A DNA stretch of 64,000 nt from Blastomussa wellsi (lineage: Eukaryota; Cnidaria; Anthozoa; Scleractinia; Plerogyridae): the NCBI GenBank assembly GCA_947652115.1, contig OX393562.1, positions 10,268,157 through 10,332,156 on the forward strand, read 5' to 3'. Positions 51,501 to 62,281 of this stretch are shown piece after piece (position 1 is the stretch's first letter; every line of letters begins with the position of its first letter). The position numbers and the translations under genes were made by a program. Below the pieces are notes generated by a model. The model did not search any database and was not told the DNA's origin. It was given only the letters and a program-made list of their open reading frames with translations.

Positions 51501-54500
51501 ATTTAATTTTTTGCTAAAAATTTCGGCTACCGCGAATCGCTGAAAAGGCGATGTTTCCGTGACGCCGCCACTTCGTTAACAATTGCACCTTTATTTCAGC
51601 CGATTCGGCAAACCTTCAAAAAATCAAGTTTTTGACCTTCCGTGAAACTTCATTTTTTTGCTAAAACATTTCAGCTAACGCGAATCGCTGAAAAGGCGAT
51701 GTTTTCGTGACGGCGCCACTGCCGGACCATTTACACGTCAATTTATGACGATTCGGCAAACCTTAAAAAAATCAACTTTTTTGCCTTCAATAAAACTTCA
51801 TTTTTTGCTAAAAAATTTCTGCTACCGCGAATGGCTTAAAAGGCGATATTTTCTTGACGGCGCCACTGGGGAACATTTGCGCCTTTATTTCAGCCGATTT
51901 GGCAAACCTTCAAAAAATAAAGTTTTTTGCCTTCTGTAAGATGTCATTTTTTGCTAAAAAAATTACGACTACCACGAATCGCTGAAAAGGCGATGTTTTC
52001 GTGACGTCGCCATTGCGGAAACATTTGCGCGCTAATTTCAGCCTATTCGGCAAACCTTCCAAAATAAGGTTTTTGGCCTTTCGTAAAATTTAATTTTTTT
52101 CGAAAAATTTCGTCCACCGCGAATCGCTGCGTCACCACCGGAACAGTTGCGCGTTAATTTCGGCCGGTTTGGGAAGCCTTCCAAAAAATCAAGTTTTTGG
52201 CCTTTCTTAAAATTTCATTTTTCGCTAAAAAATTTCGTAAACTGAGAATCGCTGAAAACGCGATGTTTTCGTGGCGGCACTACTACGGGAACATTTGCGC
52301 GTTAATTCCAGCCGATTCGGCAAACCTTCCAAAAAATCAAGTTTTTGGCATTGCGTAAAAGTTCATTTTCTTCTAAAAAATGTCGTCAACCACAAATGGC
52401 TGAAAAGGTTATGTTTTCCTAACGGCGCCACGGCGGGACAATTTGCGCGTTAATTTTCGCCGATTCGGCAAACCTTCCAAAAAACAAGTTTTTTGTCTTC
52501 CTTCAAATTTCATTTTTTGCTAAAAAACTTCGTCAACTGCGAATCGCTGAAAACGCGATGTTTAAGTGGCGGCGCTACTACGGGAACATTTGCGCGTTAA
52601 TTTCAGCCAATTCGGCAAACCTTCAAAAAATCAATTTTTTGTCCTTCCGTAAAATTTCTTTTTTTGCTAAAAATTTTCGTCCACCGCAAATCGCTGAAAA
52701 GGCGAACATTTGCGCGTTATTTTAAGACCATTCGGCAAACCGTCCTAAAAATCAAGATTTTGGCCTTTCGTAAAATTTCATTTTTTGCTAAAAAATTTCG
52801 GCTACCGCGAATCGCTGAAAAGGCGATGTTTCCGTGACGGCGCCACTTCGTTAACATTTGTACCTTTATTTCAACCGATTCGGCAAACCTTCAAAACATC
52901 AAGTTTTTGGCCTTGTGTAAAATTTCATTTTTTGCGAGAAAATTTCGGGTACCACGAATCGCTGAAAAGGCGATCTTTTCGTGACGGCGCCACTTCGGGA
53001 ACACTTGCGCCTTAATTTCAAACGCTTCGGCAATCCTCCAAAAGAATCAAGTTTTTGGCCTTCCGTGAAATTTCACTTTTTTCCAAAAAAATTTTGGCTT
53101 CCGCGAATCGCTGAAAAAGCGATGTTTTCGTTACGGCGCCACTGCGGCAACATTTGCGCGTCAATTTCAAAGTTTTCCAGTTTTTACCTTCCGTAAAATT
53201 TCATTTTTTGCTAAAAAAAATTTGGTCTTCCGCGAATCGCTGAAAAGGTGATGTCTTAGTGGCGGCGCCACTACGAGAACATTTGCGCGTTAATTTCGCC
53301 CGATTCTGGAAACCTTCTAAAAATGAAGTTTTTGTCCTTCCGTAAAATTCATTTTTTGCTAACAAATTTTGGCTACCGCGAATCACTGAAAAGGCGATGT
53401 TTTCGTGACGACGCCACTTTGGGAACATTTGCGCGTTAATTTCAGCCGATTCGGCAAACCTTCCAAAATATAGAGTTTTTGGCCTTACGAACAATTTCAT
53501 TTTTAGCTAAAAAATTTCGGCTACCGCGAATCGCTGAAAAGGCGATCTTTTCTTGACGACGCCACTGGGGGACCATTTGCGCGTTAATTTCAGCCGATTC
53601 GGCAAACCTTCCATAAAATCAAGTTTTTTTCTTTCTTCAAATTTCATTTTTTGCTAAGAAATTTCGTCCACCGCGAATCGCTGAAAAGGCGATCTTTTTG
53701 CTAAAAAATTTCGTCTACCGCGAATCGCTGAAAAGGCGATCTTTTCGTGGCGACGCAACAACGGGGATATTTGCGAGTTAATTTCAGCCGATTCGGCAAA
53801 CCTTCAAAAAATAAATTTTTTGTCCTTCCTTAAAATTTCATTTTTTGCTAAAAATTTTCGTACACCGCAAATAGCTGAAAAGCCGAACATTTGCGCGTTA
53901 TTTTAAGACCATTCGGCAAACCGTCCTAAAAATCAAGATTTTGGCCTTTCGTAAAATTTCATTTTTTGCTAAAAAATTTCGGCTACCGCGAATCGCTGAA
54001 AAGGCGATGTTTCCGTGACGGCGCCACTTCGTTAACATTTGTACCTTTATTTCAACCGATTCGGCAAACCTTCAAAAAATCAAGTTTTTGGCCTTGTGTA
54101 AAATTTCATTTTTTGCGAGAAAATTTCGGGTACCACGAATCGCTGAAAAGGCGATCTCTTCGTGACGGCGCCACTTCGGGAACACTTGCGCCTTAATTTC
54201 AAACGCTTCGGCAATCCTCCAAAACAATCAAGTTTTTGGCCTTCCGTGAAATTTCACTTTTTTCCTAAAAAATTTTGGCTTCCGCGAATCGCTGAAAAAG
54301 CAATGTTTTCGTGACGGCGCCACTGCGGGAAGATTTGCGTGTTAATTTCGCCGGACTCGGGAAACCTTCTAAAAAATCAAGTTTTTGGCCTTCCGAAAAA
54401 TTTCATTTTCTGCTTAAAAATTTCGCCTAGCGCGAATCGCTGAAAAGGCGATCTTTTCTTGACGACGCAACTGGGGGAACATTTGCGCCTTAATTTCAGC

Positions 54501-54660
54501 CGATTCGGCAAACCTTCCAAAAAATAGAGTTTTTGGCCTTCCGAAAAATTTCATTTTTAGCTAAAAAATTTCGGCTACCGCGAATCGCTTAAAAGGCGAT
54601 TTTTCCGTGACTCCGACAATGCGGGAACATTTGCGCGTTATTTTAAGACCATTCTTCAAA

Positions 54661-54720
54661 CCGTCCTAAAAATCAAGATTTTGGCCTTTCGTAAAATTTC
54701 ATTTTTACTAAAAAATTTCG
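54661..54720 (+). repeat. Junction skipping several monomers
   Basis: The monomer with ACCATTCTTCAAACCGTCC runs directly into the one ending GAATGGCTCAAAAGGTG. In most HOR copies three other monomers lie between these. The A2/A5 insertion has the same kind of join near 4,480 and 31,345, but with AAATAGAGATTTTGG where this copy has AAATCAAGATTTTGG. The crossover probably lies in the shared AATCAAGATTTTGGCC stretch. Confidence 0.75.
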
Positions 54721-55339
54721 GCTACCGCGAATGGCTCAAAAGGTGATCTTTTCGTGACGGCGTCAGTGGGGGAACATTTGCGCGTTAATTTCAGACGATT
54801 CGGCAAACCTTCCAAAAAAATCAATTTTTTGTCCTTCCGTAAAATTTCTTTTTTGGCTAAAAATTTTCGTCCACCGCAAATCGCTGAAAAGGCGAACATT
54901 TGCGCGTTATTTTAAGACCATTCGGCAAACCGTCCTAAAAATCAAGATTTTAGCCTTTCGTAAAATTTAATTTTTTGCTAAAAATTTCGGCTACCGCGAA
55001 TCGCTGAAAAGGCGATGTTTCCGTGACGCCGCCACTTCGTTAACAATTGCACCTTTATTTCAGCCGATTCGGCAAACCTTCAAAAAATCAAGTTTTTGAC
55101 CTTCCGTGAAACTTCATTTTTTTTGCTAAAACATTTCAGCTAACGCGAATCGCTGTAAAGGCGATGTTTTCGTGACGGCGCCACTGCGGGAACATTTGCG
55201 TTTTAATTTCAGCCGATTCGGTAAACCTTCCAAAAATCAAGTTTTTGGCCTTCCGTGAAACTTCATTTTTTTGCTAAAACATTTCAGCTAACGCGAATCG
55301 CTGAAAAGGCGATGTTTTCGTGACGGCGCCACTGCCGGA

Positions 55340-55440
55340 CCATTTGAGCGTTAATTTCAGACGATTCGGCAAACCTTAAAAAAAATCAAGATTTTGGCCT
55401 TTCGTAAAATTTCATTTTTTGCTAAAAAATTTCGGCTACG
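55340..55440 (+). repeat. Chimeric monomer junction
   Basis: The left part (CCGGACCATTTGAGCG to the A8 run) belongs to the monomer normally followed by CAAGGTTTTGG and GGGTAACGCG. After AATCAAG at 55,384-55,390 it becomes ATTTTGGCCTTTCG ... GGCTACGGCAAATCAG, the type seen at 3,450-3,520. This monomer therefore joins two HOR positions that are not adjacent anywhere else in the window. Confidence 0.8.
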
Positions 55441-58400
55441 GCAAATCAGTGAAAAGGCAATGTTTTCGTGAGGTCGCCACTGCAGGAACATTTGCGCGTA
55501 AATTTAGGCCGATTCCGCAAACTTTCCAAAAAGTCAAGTTTTTGGTATTTCGTAAAATTTCAGTTTTTGCTAAAAACTTTTGGCTTCCTCGAATCGCTGA
55601 AAAGGCGATCTTTTCTTGACGACGCCACTGGGGGAACATTTGCGCGTTAATTTCAGCCGATTCGGCAAACCTACCCAAAAATAGAGTTTTTGGCCTTCCG
55701 AAAAATTTCATTTTTCGCTAAAAAATTGCGGCTACCGCGAATCGCATAAAAGGCGATTTTTTTCGTGACTCCGCCACTGCGGGAACATTTGCGCGTTATT
55801 TTAAGACCATTTGGCAAACCGTCCTAAAAATCAAGATTTTGGCCTTTCGTAAAATTTCATTTTTACTAAAAAATTTCGGCTACCGCGAATGGCTCAAAAG
55901 GTGATCTTTTCGTGACGGCGTCAGTGGGGGAACATTTGCGCGTTAATTTCAGACGATTCGGCAAACCTTCCAAAAAAATCAATTTTTTGTCCTTCCGTAA
56001 AATTTCTTTTTTGGCTAAAAATTTTCGTCCACCGCAAATCGCTGAAAAGGCGAACATTTGCGCGTTATTTTAAGACCATTCGGCAAACCGTCCTAAAAAT
56101 CAAGATTTTAGCCTTTCGTAAAATTTAATTTTTTGCTAAAAATTTCGGCTACCGTGAATCGCTGAAAAGGCGATGTTTCCGTGACGCCGCCACTTCGTTA
56201 ACAATTGCACCTTTATTTCAGCCGATTCGGCAAACCTTCAAAAAATCAAGTTTTTGACCTTCCGTGAAACTTCATTTTTTTGCTAAAACATTTCAGCTAA
56301 CGCGAATCGCTGAAAAGGCGATGTTTTCGTGACGGCGCCACTGCCGGACCATTTGAGCGTTAATTTCAGACGATTCGGCAAACCTTAAAAAAAATCAAGG
56401 TTTTGGCCTTTCGTAAAATTTCATTTTTTGCGAAAAAATTTCGGGTAACGCGAATCGCTGAAAAGGCGATGTTTTCGTGACGGCGCCACTGCCGGACCAT
56501 TTGAGCGTTAATTTCAGACGATTCGGCAAACCTTAAAAAAAAATCAAGGTTTTGGCCTTTCGTAAAATTTCATTTTTTGCGAAAAAATTTCGGGTAACGC
56601 GAATCGCTGAAAAGGCGATGTTTTCGTGACGGCGCCACTGCCGGACCATTTACACGTCAATTTATGACGATTCGGCAAACCTTAAAAAAATCAACTTTTT
56701 TGCCTTCAATAAAACTTCATTTTTTGCTAAAAAATTTCTGCTACCGCGAATGGCTTAAAAGGCGATATTTTCTTGACGGCGCCACTGGGGAACATTTGCG
56801 CCTTTATTTCAGCCGATTTGGCAAACCTTCAAAAAATAAAGTTTTTTGCCTTCTGTAAGATGTCATTTTTTGCTAAAAAAATTACGACTACCACGAATCG
56901 CTGAAAAGGCGATGTTTTCGTGACGTCGCCATTCCGGAAACATTTGCGCGCTAATTTCAGCCTATTCGGCAAACCTTCCAAAATAAGGTTTTTGGCCTTT
57001 CGTAAAATTTAATTTTTTTCGAAAAATTTCGTCCACCGCGAATTGCTGCGTCACCACCGGAACAGTTGCGCGTTAATTTCGGCCGGTTTGGGAAGCCTTC
57101 CAAAAAATCAAGTTTTTGGCCTTTCTTAAAATTTCATTTTTCGCTAAAAAATTTCGTAAACTGAGAATCGCTGAAAACGCGATGTTTTCGTGGCGGCGCT
57201 ACTACGGGAACATTTGCGCGTTAATTTCAGCCGATTCGGCAAACCTTCCAAAAAATCAAGTTTTTGGCATTGCGTAAAAGTTCATTTTCTTCTAAAAAAT
57301 GTCGTCAACCACAAATGGCTGAAAAGGTTATGTTTTCCTAACGGCGCCACGGCGGGACAATTTGCGCGTTAATTTTCGCCGATTCGGCAAACCTTCCAAA
57401 AAACAAGTGTTTTGTCTTCCTTCAAATTTCATTTTTTGCTAAAAAACTTCGTCAACTGCGAATCGCTGAAAACGCGATGTTTAAGTGGCGGCGCTACTAC
57501 GGGAACATTTGCGCGTTAATTTCAGCCGATTCGGCAAACCTTCAAAAAATCAATTTTTTGTCCTTCCGTAAAATTTCTTTTTTTGCTAAAAATTTTCGTC
57601 CACCGCAAATCGCTGAAAAGGCGAACATTTGCGCGTTATTTTAAGACCATTCGGCAAACCGTCCTAAAAATCAAGATTTTGGCCTTTCGTAAAATATAAT
57701 TTTTTGCTAAAAAATTTTGGCTACCGCGAATCGCTGAAAAGGCGATGTTTCCGTGACGGCGCCACTTCGTTAACATTTGTACCTTTATTTCAACCGATTC
57801 GGCAAACCTTCAAAAAATCAAGTTTTTGGCCTTGTGTAAAATTTCATTTTTTGCGAGAAAATTTCGGGTACCACGAATCGCTGAAAAGGCGATCTCTTCG
57901 TGACGGCGCCACTTCGGGAACACTTGCGCCTTAATTTCAAACGCTTCGGCAATCCTCCAAAACAATCAAGTTTTTGGCCTTCCGTGAAATTTCACTTTTT
58001 TCCTAAAAAATTTTGGCTTCCGCGAATCGCTGAAAAAGCAATGTTTTCGTGACGGCGCCACTGCGGGAAGATTTGCGTGTTAATTTCGCCGGACTCGGGA
58101 AACCTTCTAAAAAATCAAGTTTTTGGCCTTCCGAAAAATTTCATTTTCTGCTTAAAAATTTCGCCTAGCGCGAATCGCTGAAAAGGCGATCTTTTCTTGA
58201 CGACGCAACTGGGGGAACATTTGCGCCTTAATTTCAGCCGATTCGGCAAACCTTCCAAAAAATAGAGTTTTTGGCCTTCCGAAAAATTTCATTTTTAGCT
58301 AAAAAATTTCGGCTACCGCGAATCGCTTAAAAGGGGATTTTTCCGTGACTCCGACAATGCGGGAACATTTGCGCGTTATTTTAAGACCATTCTTCAAACC

Positions 58401-59176
58401 GTCCTGAAAATCAAGATTTTGGCCTTTCGTAAAATTTCATTTTTTGCTAAAAAATTTCGGCTACGGCAAATCAGTGAAAAGGCAATGTTTTCGTGAGGTC
58501 GCCACTGCAGGAACATTTGCGCGTAAATTTAGGCCGATTCCGCAAACTTTCCAAAAAGTCAAGTTTTTGGTATTTCGTAAAATTTCAGTTTTTGCTAAAA
58601 ACTTTTGGCTTCCTCGAATCGCTGAAAAGGCGATCTTTTCTTGACGACGCCACTGGGGGAACATTTGCGCGTTAATTTCAGCCGATTCGGCAAACCTACC
58701 AAAAAATAGAGTTTTTGGCCTTCCGAAAAATTTCATTTTTCGCTAAAAAATTGCGGCTACCGCGAATCGCTTAAAAGGCGATTTTTTTCGTGACTCCGCC
58801 ACTGCGGGAACATTTGCGCGTTATTTTAAGACCATTTGGCAAACCGTCCTAAAAATCAAGATTTTGGCCTTTCGTAAAATTTCATTTTTACTAAAAAATT
58901 TCGGCTACCGCGAATGGCTCAAAAGGTGATCTTTTCGTGACGGCGTCAGTGGGGGAACATTTGCGCGTTTATTTGAGACGATTCGGCAAACCTTCCAAAA
59001 AAATCAAGATTTTGTCCTTCCGTAAAATTTCTTTTTTTGCTAAAAATTTTCGTCCACCGCAAATCGCTGAAAAGGCGAACATTTGCGCGTTATTTTAAGA
59101 CCATTCGGCAAATCCATATTTTGGCCTTTGTTAAAATTTCATTTTTTGCTAAAAAATTTCGGCTACCGCGAATCGC

Positions 59177-62167
59177 TGAAAAGGCGATGTTTCCGTGACG
59201 GCGCCACTTCGTTAACATTTGTACCTTTATTTCAGCCGATTCGGCAAACCTTCCAAAAATCAAGTTTTTGGCCTTCCGTGAAACTTCATTCTTTTGCTAA
59301 AAAATTTCGGCTACCGCGAATCGCTGGAAAGGCGATCTTTTCGTGAGGTTCCCAATGCGGGACCATTTGCACTGTTGGAAAGCTTCCAGAAAGCAAGTTT
59401 TTGGCCTTCCGTAAAATTTCGGCTACCGCGAATCGATGAAGAGGCGATCTTTTCGCGACGACGCCACTGCGGGAACATTTACGCGCTTATTTCAGCCGAT
59501 TCGGAAAACCTTCAAAAAATCAAGTTTTTGGCCTTCCGTGAAATTTCATTTTTTTGCTAAAAAATTTTGCCTTCCGCGAATCGCTGAAAAAGCTATGTTT
59601 TCGTTACGGCGCCACTGCGGGAACATTTGCGCGTTTATTTCAAACGATTCGCTAAACCTTCCAAAAATCAAGTTTTTGGCCTTGTGTAAAATTTTATTTT
59701 TTGCGAAAAAATTTCGTCAACCGCAAATGGCTGAAAAGGCGATGCTTTCGTGACGCCGCCACTCCGGGAACATTTGCGCCTTAATTTCAAACGCTTCGGC
59801 AATCCTCCAAAAGAATCAAGTTTTTGGCCTTCCGTGAAATTTCATTTTTTTGCTAAAAAATGTTGGCTTACGCGAATCGCTGAAAAAGCGATGTTTTCGT
59901 GACGGCGCCACTACGGGAACATTTGCGCGTTAATTTCAAACGATTCGCTTAACCTTCCAAAAATCAAGTTTTTGGCCTTGTGCAAAATTTTGTTTTTTGC
60001 GAAAAAATTTCGTCAACCGCAAATGGCTGAAAAGGCGATGTTTTCGTGACGGCGCAACTCCGGGAACATTTGCGCCTTAATTTCAGCAGATTCGGCAAAC
60101 CTTCCAAAAATCAAGTTTTTGGCCTTCCGTGAAACTTCATTTTTTTGCTAAAACATTTCAGCTAACGCGAATCGCTGAAAAGGCGATGTTTTCGTGACGG
60201 CGCCACTGCGGGAACATTTGCGTGTTAATTTCAGCCGATTCGGCAAACCTTCCAAAAAATCAAGTTTTTGGCATTGCGTAAAAGTTCATTTTCTTCTAAA
60301 AAATGTCGTCAACCACAAATGGCTGAAAAGGTTATGTTTTCGTAACGGCGCCACGGCGGGACCATTTGCGCGTTAATTTTCGCCGATTCGGCAAACCTTC
60401 CAAAAAATCAAGTTTTTTGTCTTCCTTCAAATTTCATTTTTTCCTAAGAAATTTCGTCCACCGCGAATCGCTGAAAAGGCGATGTTTTTCCTAAAAAATT
60501 TCGTCTACCGCGAATCGCTGAAAAGGCGATATTTTCGTGGCGGCGCAACTACCGGGACATTTGCGAGTTAATTTCAGCCGATTCGGCAAACCTTCCTAAA
60601 AATCAAGTTTTTGGCCTTCCTTAGAATTTCATTTTTTGCTAAAAAACTTCGTCAACTGCGAATCGCTGAAAACGCGATGTTTAAGTGGCGGCGCTACTAC
60701 GGGAACATTTGCGCGTTAATTTCAGCCAATTCGGCAAACGTTCAAAAAATCAATTTTTTGTCCTTCCGTAAAATTTCTTTTTTTGCTAAAAATTTTCGTC
60801 CACCGCAAATCGCTGAAAAGGCGAACATTTGCGCGTTATTTTAAGACCATTCGGCAAACCGTCCTAAAAATCAAGATTTTGGCCTTTCGTGAAATTTAAT
60901 TTTTTGCTAAAAATTTCGGCTACCGCGAATCGCTGAAAAGGCGATGTTTCCGTGACGGCGCCACTTCGTTAACATTTTTACCTTTATTTCAACCGATTCG
61001 GCAAATCTTCAAAAAATCAAGTTTTTGGCCTTGTGTAAAATTTCATTTTTTGCGAGATAATTTCGGGTACCACGAATCGCTGAAAAGGCGATCTTTTCGT
61101 GACGGCGCCACTCCGGGAACACTTGCGCCTTAATTTCAAACGCTTCGGCAATCCTCCAAAAGAATCAAGTTTTTGGCCTTCCGTGAAATTTCACTTTTTT
61201 CATAAAAAATTTTGGCTTCCGCGAATCGCTGAAAAAAGCAATGTTTTCGTGACGGCGCCACTGGGGGAACATTTGCGCCTTAATTTCAGCCGATTCGGCA
61301 AACCTTCCAAAAAATAGCGTTTTTGGCCTTCCGAAAAATTTCATTTTTAGCTATAAAATTTCGGCTACCGCGAATCGTTTAAAAGGCGATTTTTTCGTGA
61401 CTCCGACAATGCGGGAACATTTGCGCGTTATTTTAAGACCATTCTTGAAACCGTCCTTAAAATCAAGATTTTGGCCTTTCGTAAAATTTCATTTTTCGCT
61501 AAAAAATTGCGGCTACCGCGAATCGCTTAAAAGGCGATTTTTTTCGTGACTCCGCCACTGCGGGAACATTTGCGCGTTATTTTAAGACCATTTGGCAAAC
61601 CGTCCTAAAAATCAAGATTTTGGCCTTTCGTAAAATTTCATTTTCTGCTAAAAAATTTTTGCTTCCGCGAATCGCTGAAAAAGCGATGTTTTCGTGACGG
61701 CGCCACTCCGGGAACATTTGCGCGTTAATTTCAAACGATTCGGGAAACCTCCAAAAGAATCAAGTTTTTACCTTCCGTTAAATTTCATTTTCTGCTAAAA
61801 ACATTTCGTCTACCGCGAATCGCTTAAAAGGTGTTGTTTTAGTTGCGGCGCCACTATGGGAACCTTTGTGCGTTAATTTCGGCCGATTCGGGAAACCTTC
61901 TAAAAATTACGTTTTTGTCCCTCCGTAAAATTCATTTTTTGCTAAAAAATTTCGGCCACCGCGAATCGCTTAAAAGGCGATGTTTTCGTGACGGCGCCAC
62001 TTCGGGAACATTTGCGCGTTAATTTCAGCCGATTCGGCAAACCTTCCAAAAATCAAGTTTTTGGCCTTCTATAAAATTTCATTTTTTTCTAAAAAATTTC
62101 GGCTACCGCGAATCGCTGAAAAGGCGATGTTTTCGTCACGGCTATACTGGGGAACATTTGCGGTTAA
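59177..62167 (+). repeat. HOR block A8, degenerate array edge
   Basis: The block starts with the landmark and follows A2/A3 (offset 51,343 from 7,834) only to about 60,085. After that it consists of about 14 monomers of mixed type whose order does not match any single internal block and which carry private changes. Examples are GAAAAAAGCAATG near 61,230, CGAATCGTTT near 61,371, GTGTTGTTTTAGTTGC near 61,832 and CCCTCCG near 61,919. The last monomer starts at 62,117 and stops after about 51 bp. Confidence 0.9.
62117..62167 (+). repeat. Terminal truncated monomer and array boundary
   Basis: The final monomer begins GAAAAGGCGATGTTTTCGTC, already carries several changes (CACGGCTATACTGGGG where CACGGCGCCACTGCGG is usual) and loses recognisable homology after GGAACATTTGCGGTTAA. 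No target-site duplication or transposon end is evident at the break. Confidence 0.88.
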
Positions 62168-62281
62168 AGTTGCTCCCTGCAGTTTTTTGACCGCGCGCGA
62201 ACTAGTTTCGAAAATCGCGCGAGCTTCCAAAAATCTATGCGAAATTCGCGCGCGATAACACGCAATAAAATATCAACAAGC
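62168..62281 (+). promoter_or_regulatory. CpG-rich leader upstream of the gene (possible promoter/5' UTR)
   Basis: This is 114 bp of unique sequence between the satellite and the preferred start codon. It contains three CG clusters: CCGCGCGCGAAC (62,191), AATCGCGCGAGC (62,214) and ATTCGCGCGCGATAAC (62,242). An in-frame stop (TAA at 62,165-62,167) lies at the satellite edge, so the reading frame begins within unique DNA unless an upstream exon exists. No TATA box is convincing. A promoter role is inferred only from position and CpG density. Confidence 0.35.

Larger units (their letters stand above)
45592..59176 (+). repeat. HOR block A7, 13,585 bp
   Basis: Bases 45,592-54,090 match A4 (14,817-23,315) at an offset of 30,775. 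After 54,091 the block follows A6 sequence for about 0.6 kb (offset 12,910), then passes through the unusual joins near 54,700 and 55,387. From about 56,660 to its end it matches A2 (5,320-7,833) at an offset of 51,343-51,344. The one-base change in offset comes from an extra A in an A-run near 56,540. It is the longest and most rearranged block. Confidence 0.87.
1..62167 (+). repeat. Satellite array, ~148-bp monomer, about 425 head-to-tail copies
   Basis: A single tandem array fills 97% of the window. Measuring from the conserved start GAAAAGG, successive monomers begin 147-149 bp apart (for example 1, 149, 297, 445). Conserved blocks in order are GAAAAGGCGAT (monomer position 1), a GGCGCC palindrome (23-28), GGGAACATTTGCGCG (near 34-48), GCCGATTCGGC (58-68), TTTTTGGCCTTCCGTAAAA (near 89-107), ATTTTTTGCTAAAAAAT (112-128) and ACCGCGAATCGCT (136-148). 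All monomers share one orientation; I saw no inversion, and no insertion of unrelated sequence. A hand consensus is about 44% GC with about 14 CpGs per monomer. The array continues past the left edge. Satellite identity is certain; the family name and chromosomal site (centromere, pericentromere, subtelomere or interstitial) cannot be told from sequence alone. Confidence 0.98.

Noticed and set aside
266..61317. More than a hundred short open frames of 60-126 codons in the satellite, with peptides such as SSFWPSVKFHFL and ESLKRRCF
   Set aside because: They are translations of the monomer in different frames and on both strands. Since 148 is not a multiple of 3, the frame shifts at each monomer and no frame lasts more than about two and a half monomers. 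There is no consistent start context, and the same text reads open in overlapping frames, so none is coding.
1..62167. CRISPR array
   Set aside because: Periodicity is 148 bp with no alternation of short constant repeats and unique spacers. Variation is spread over the whole monomer and the same variants recur in long blocks. No cas-like genes are present.
1..62167. Tandem rRNA, snRNA or tRNA gene cluster
   Set aside because: No recognisable tRNA A/B boxes with a cloverleaf, no rRNA or snRNA core motifs, and a monomer too AT-rich and too degenerate between copies for a structural RNA.
1..62167. Transposon insertions within the array
   Set aside because: I scanned for interruptions by unrelated sequence and found none. 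Every length change is explained by deletion or duplication of satellite sequence.
1..62167. Telomeric repeats or a telomere-proximal signature
   Set aside because: No TTAGGG or related short telomere repeats occur in the array or the flank, so a subtelomeric position cannot be claimed.
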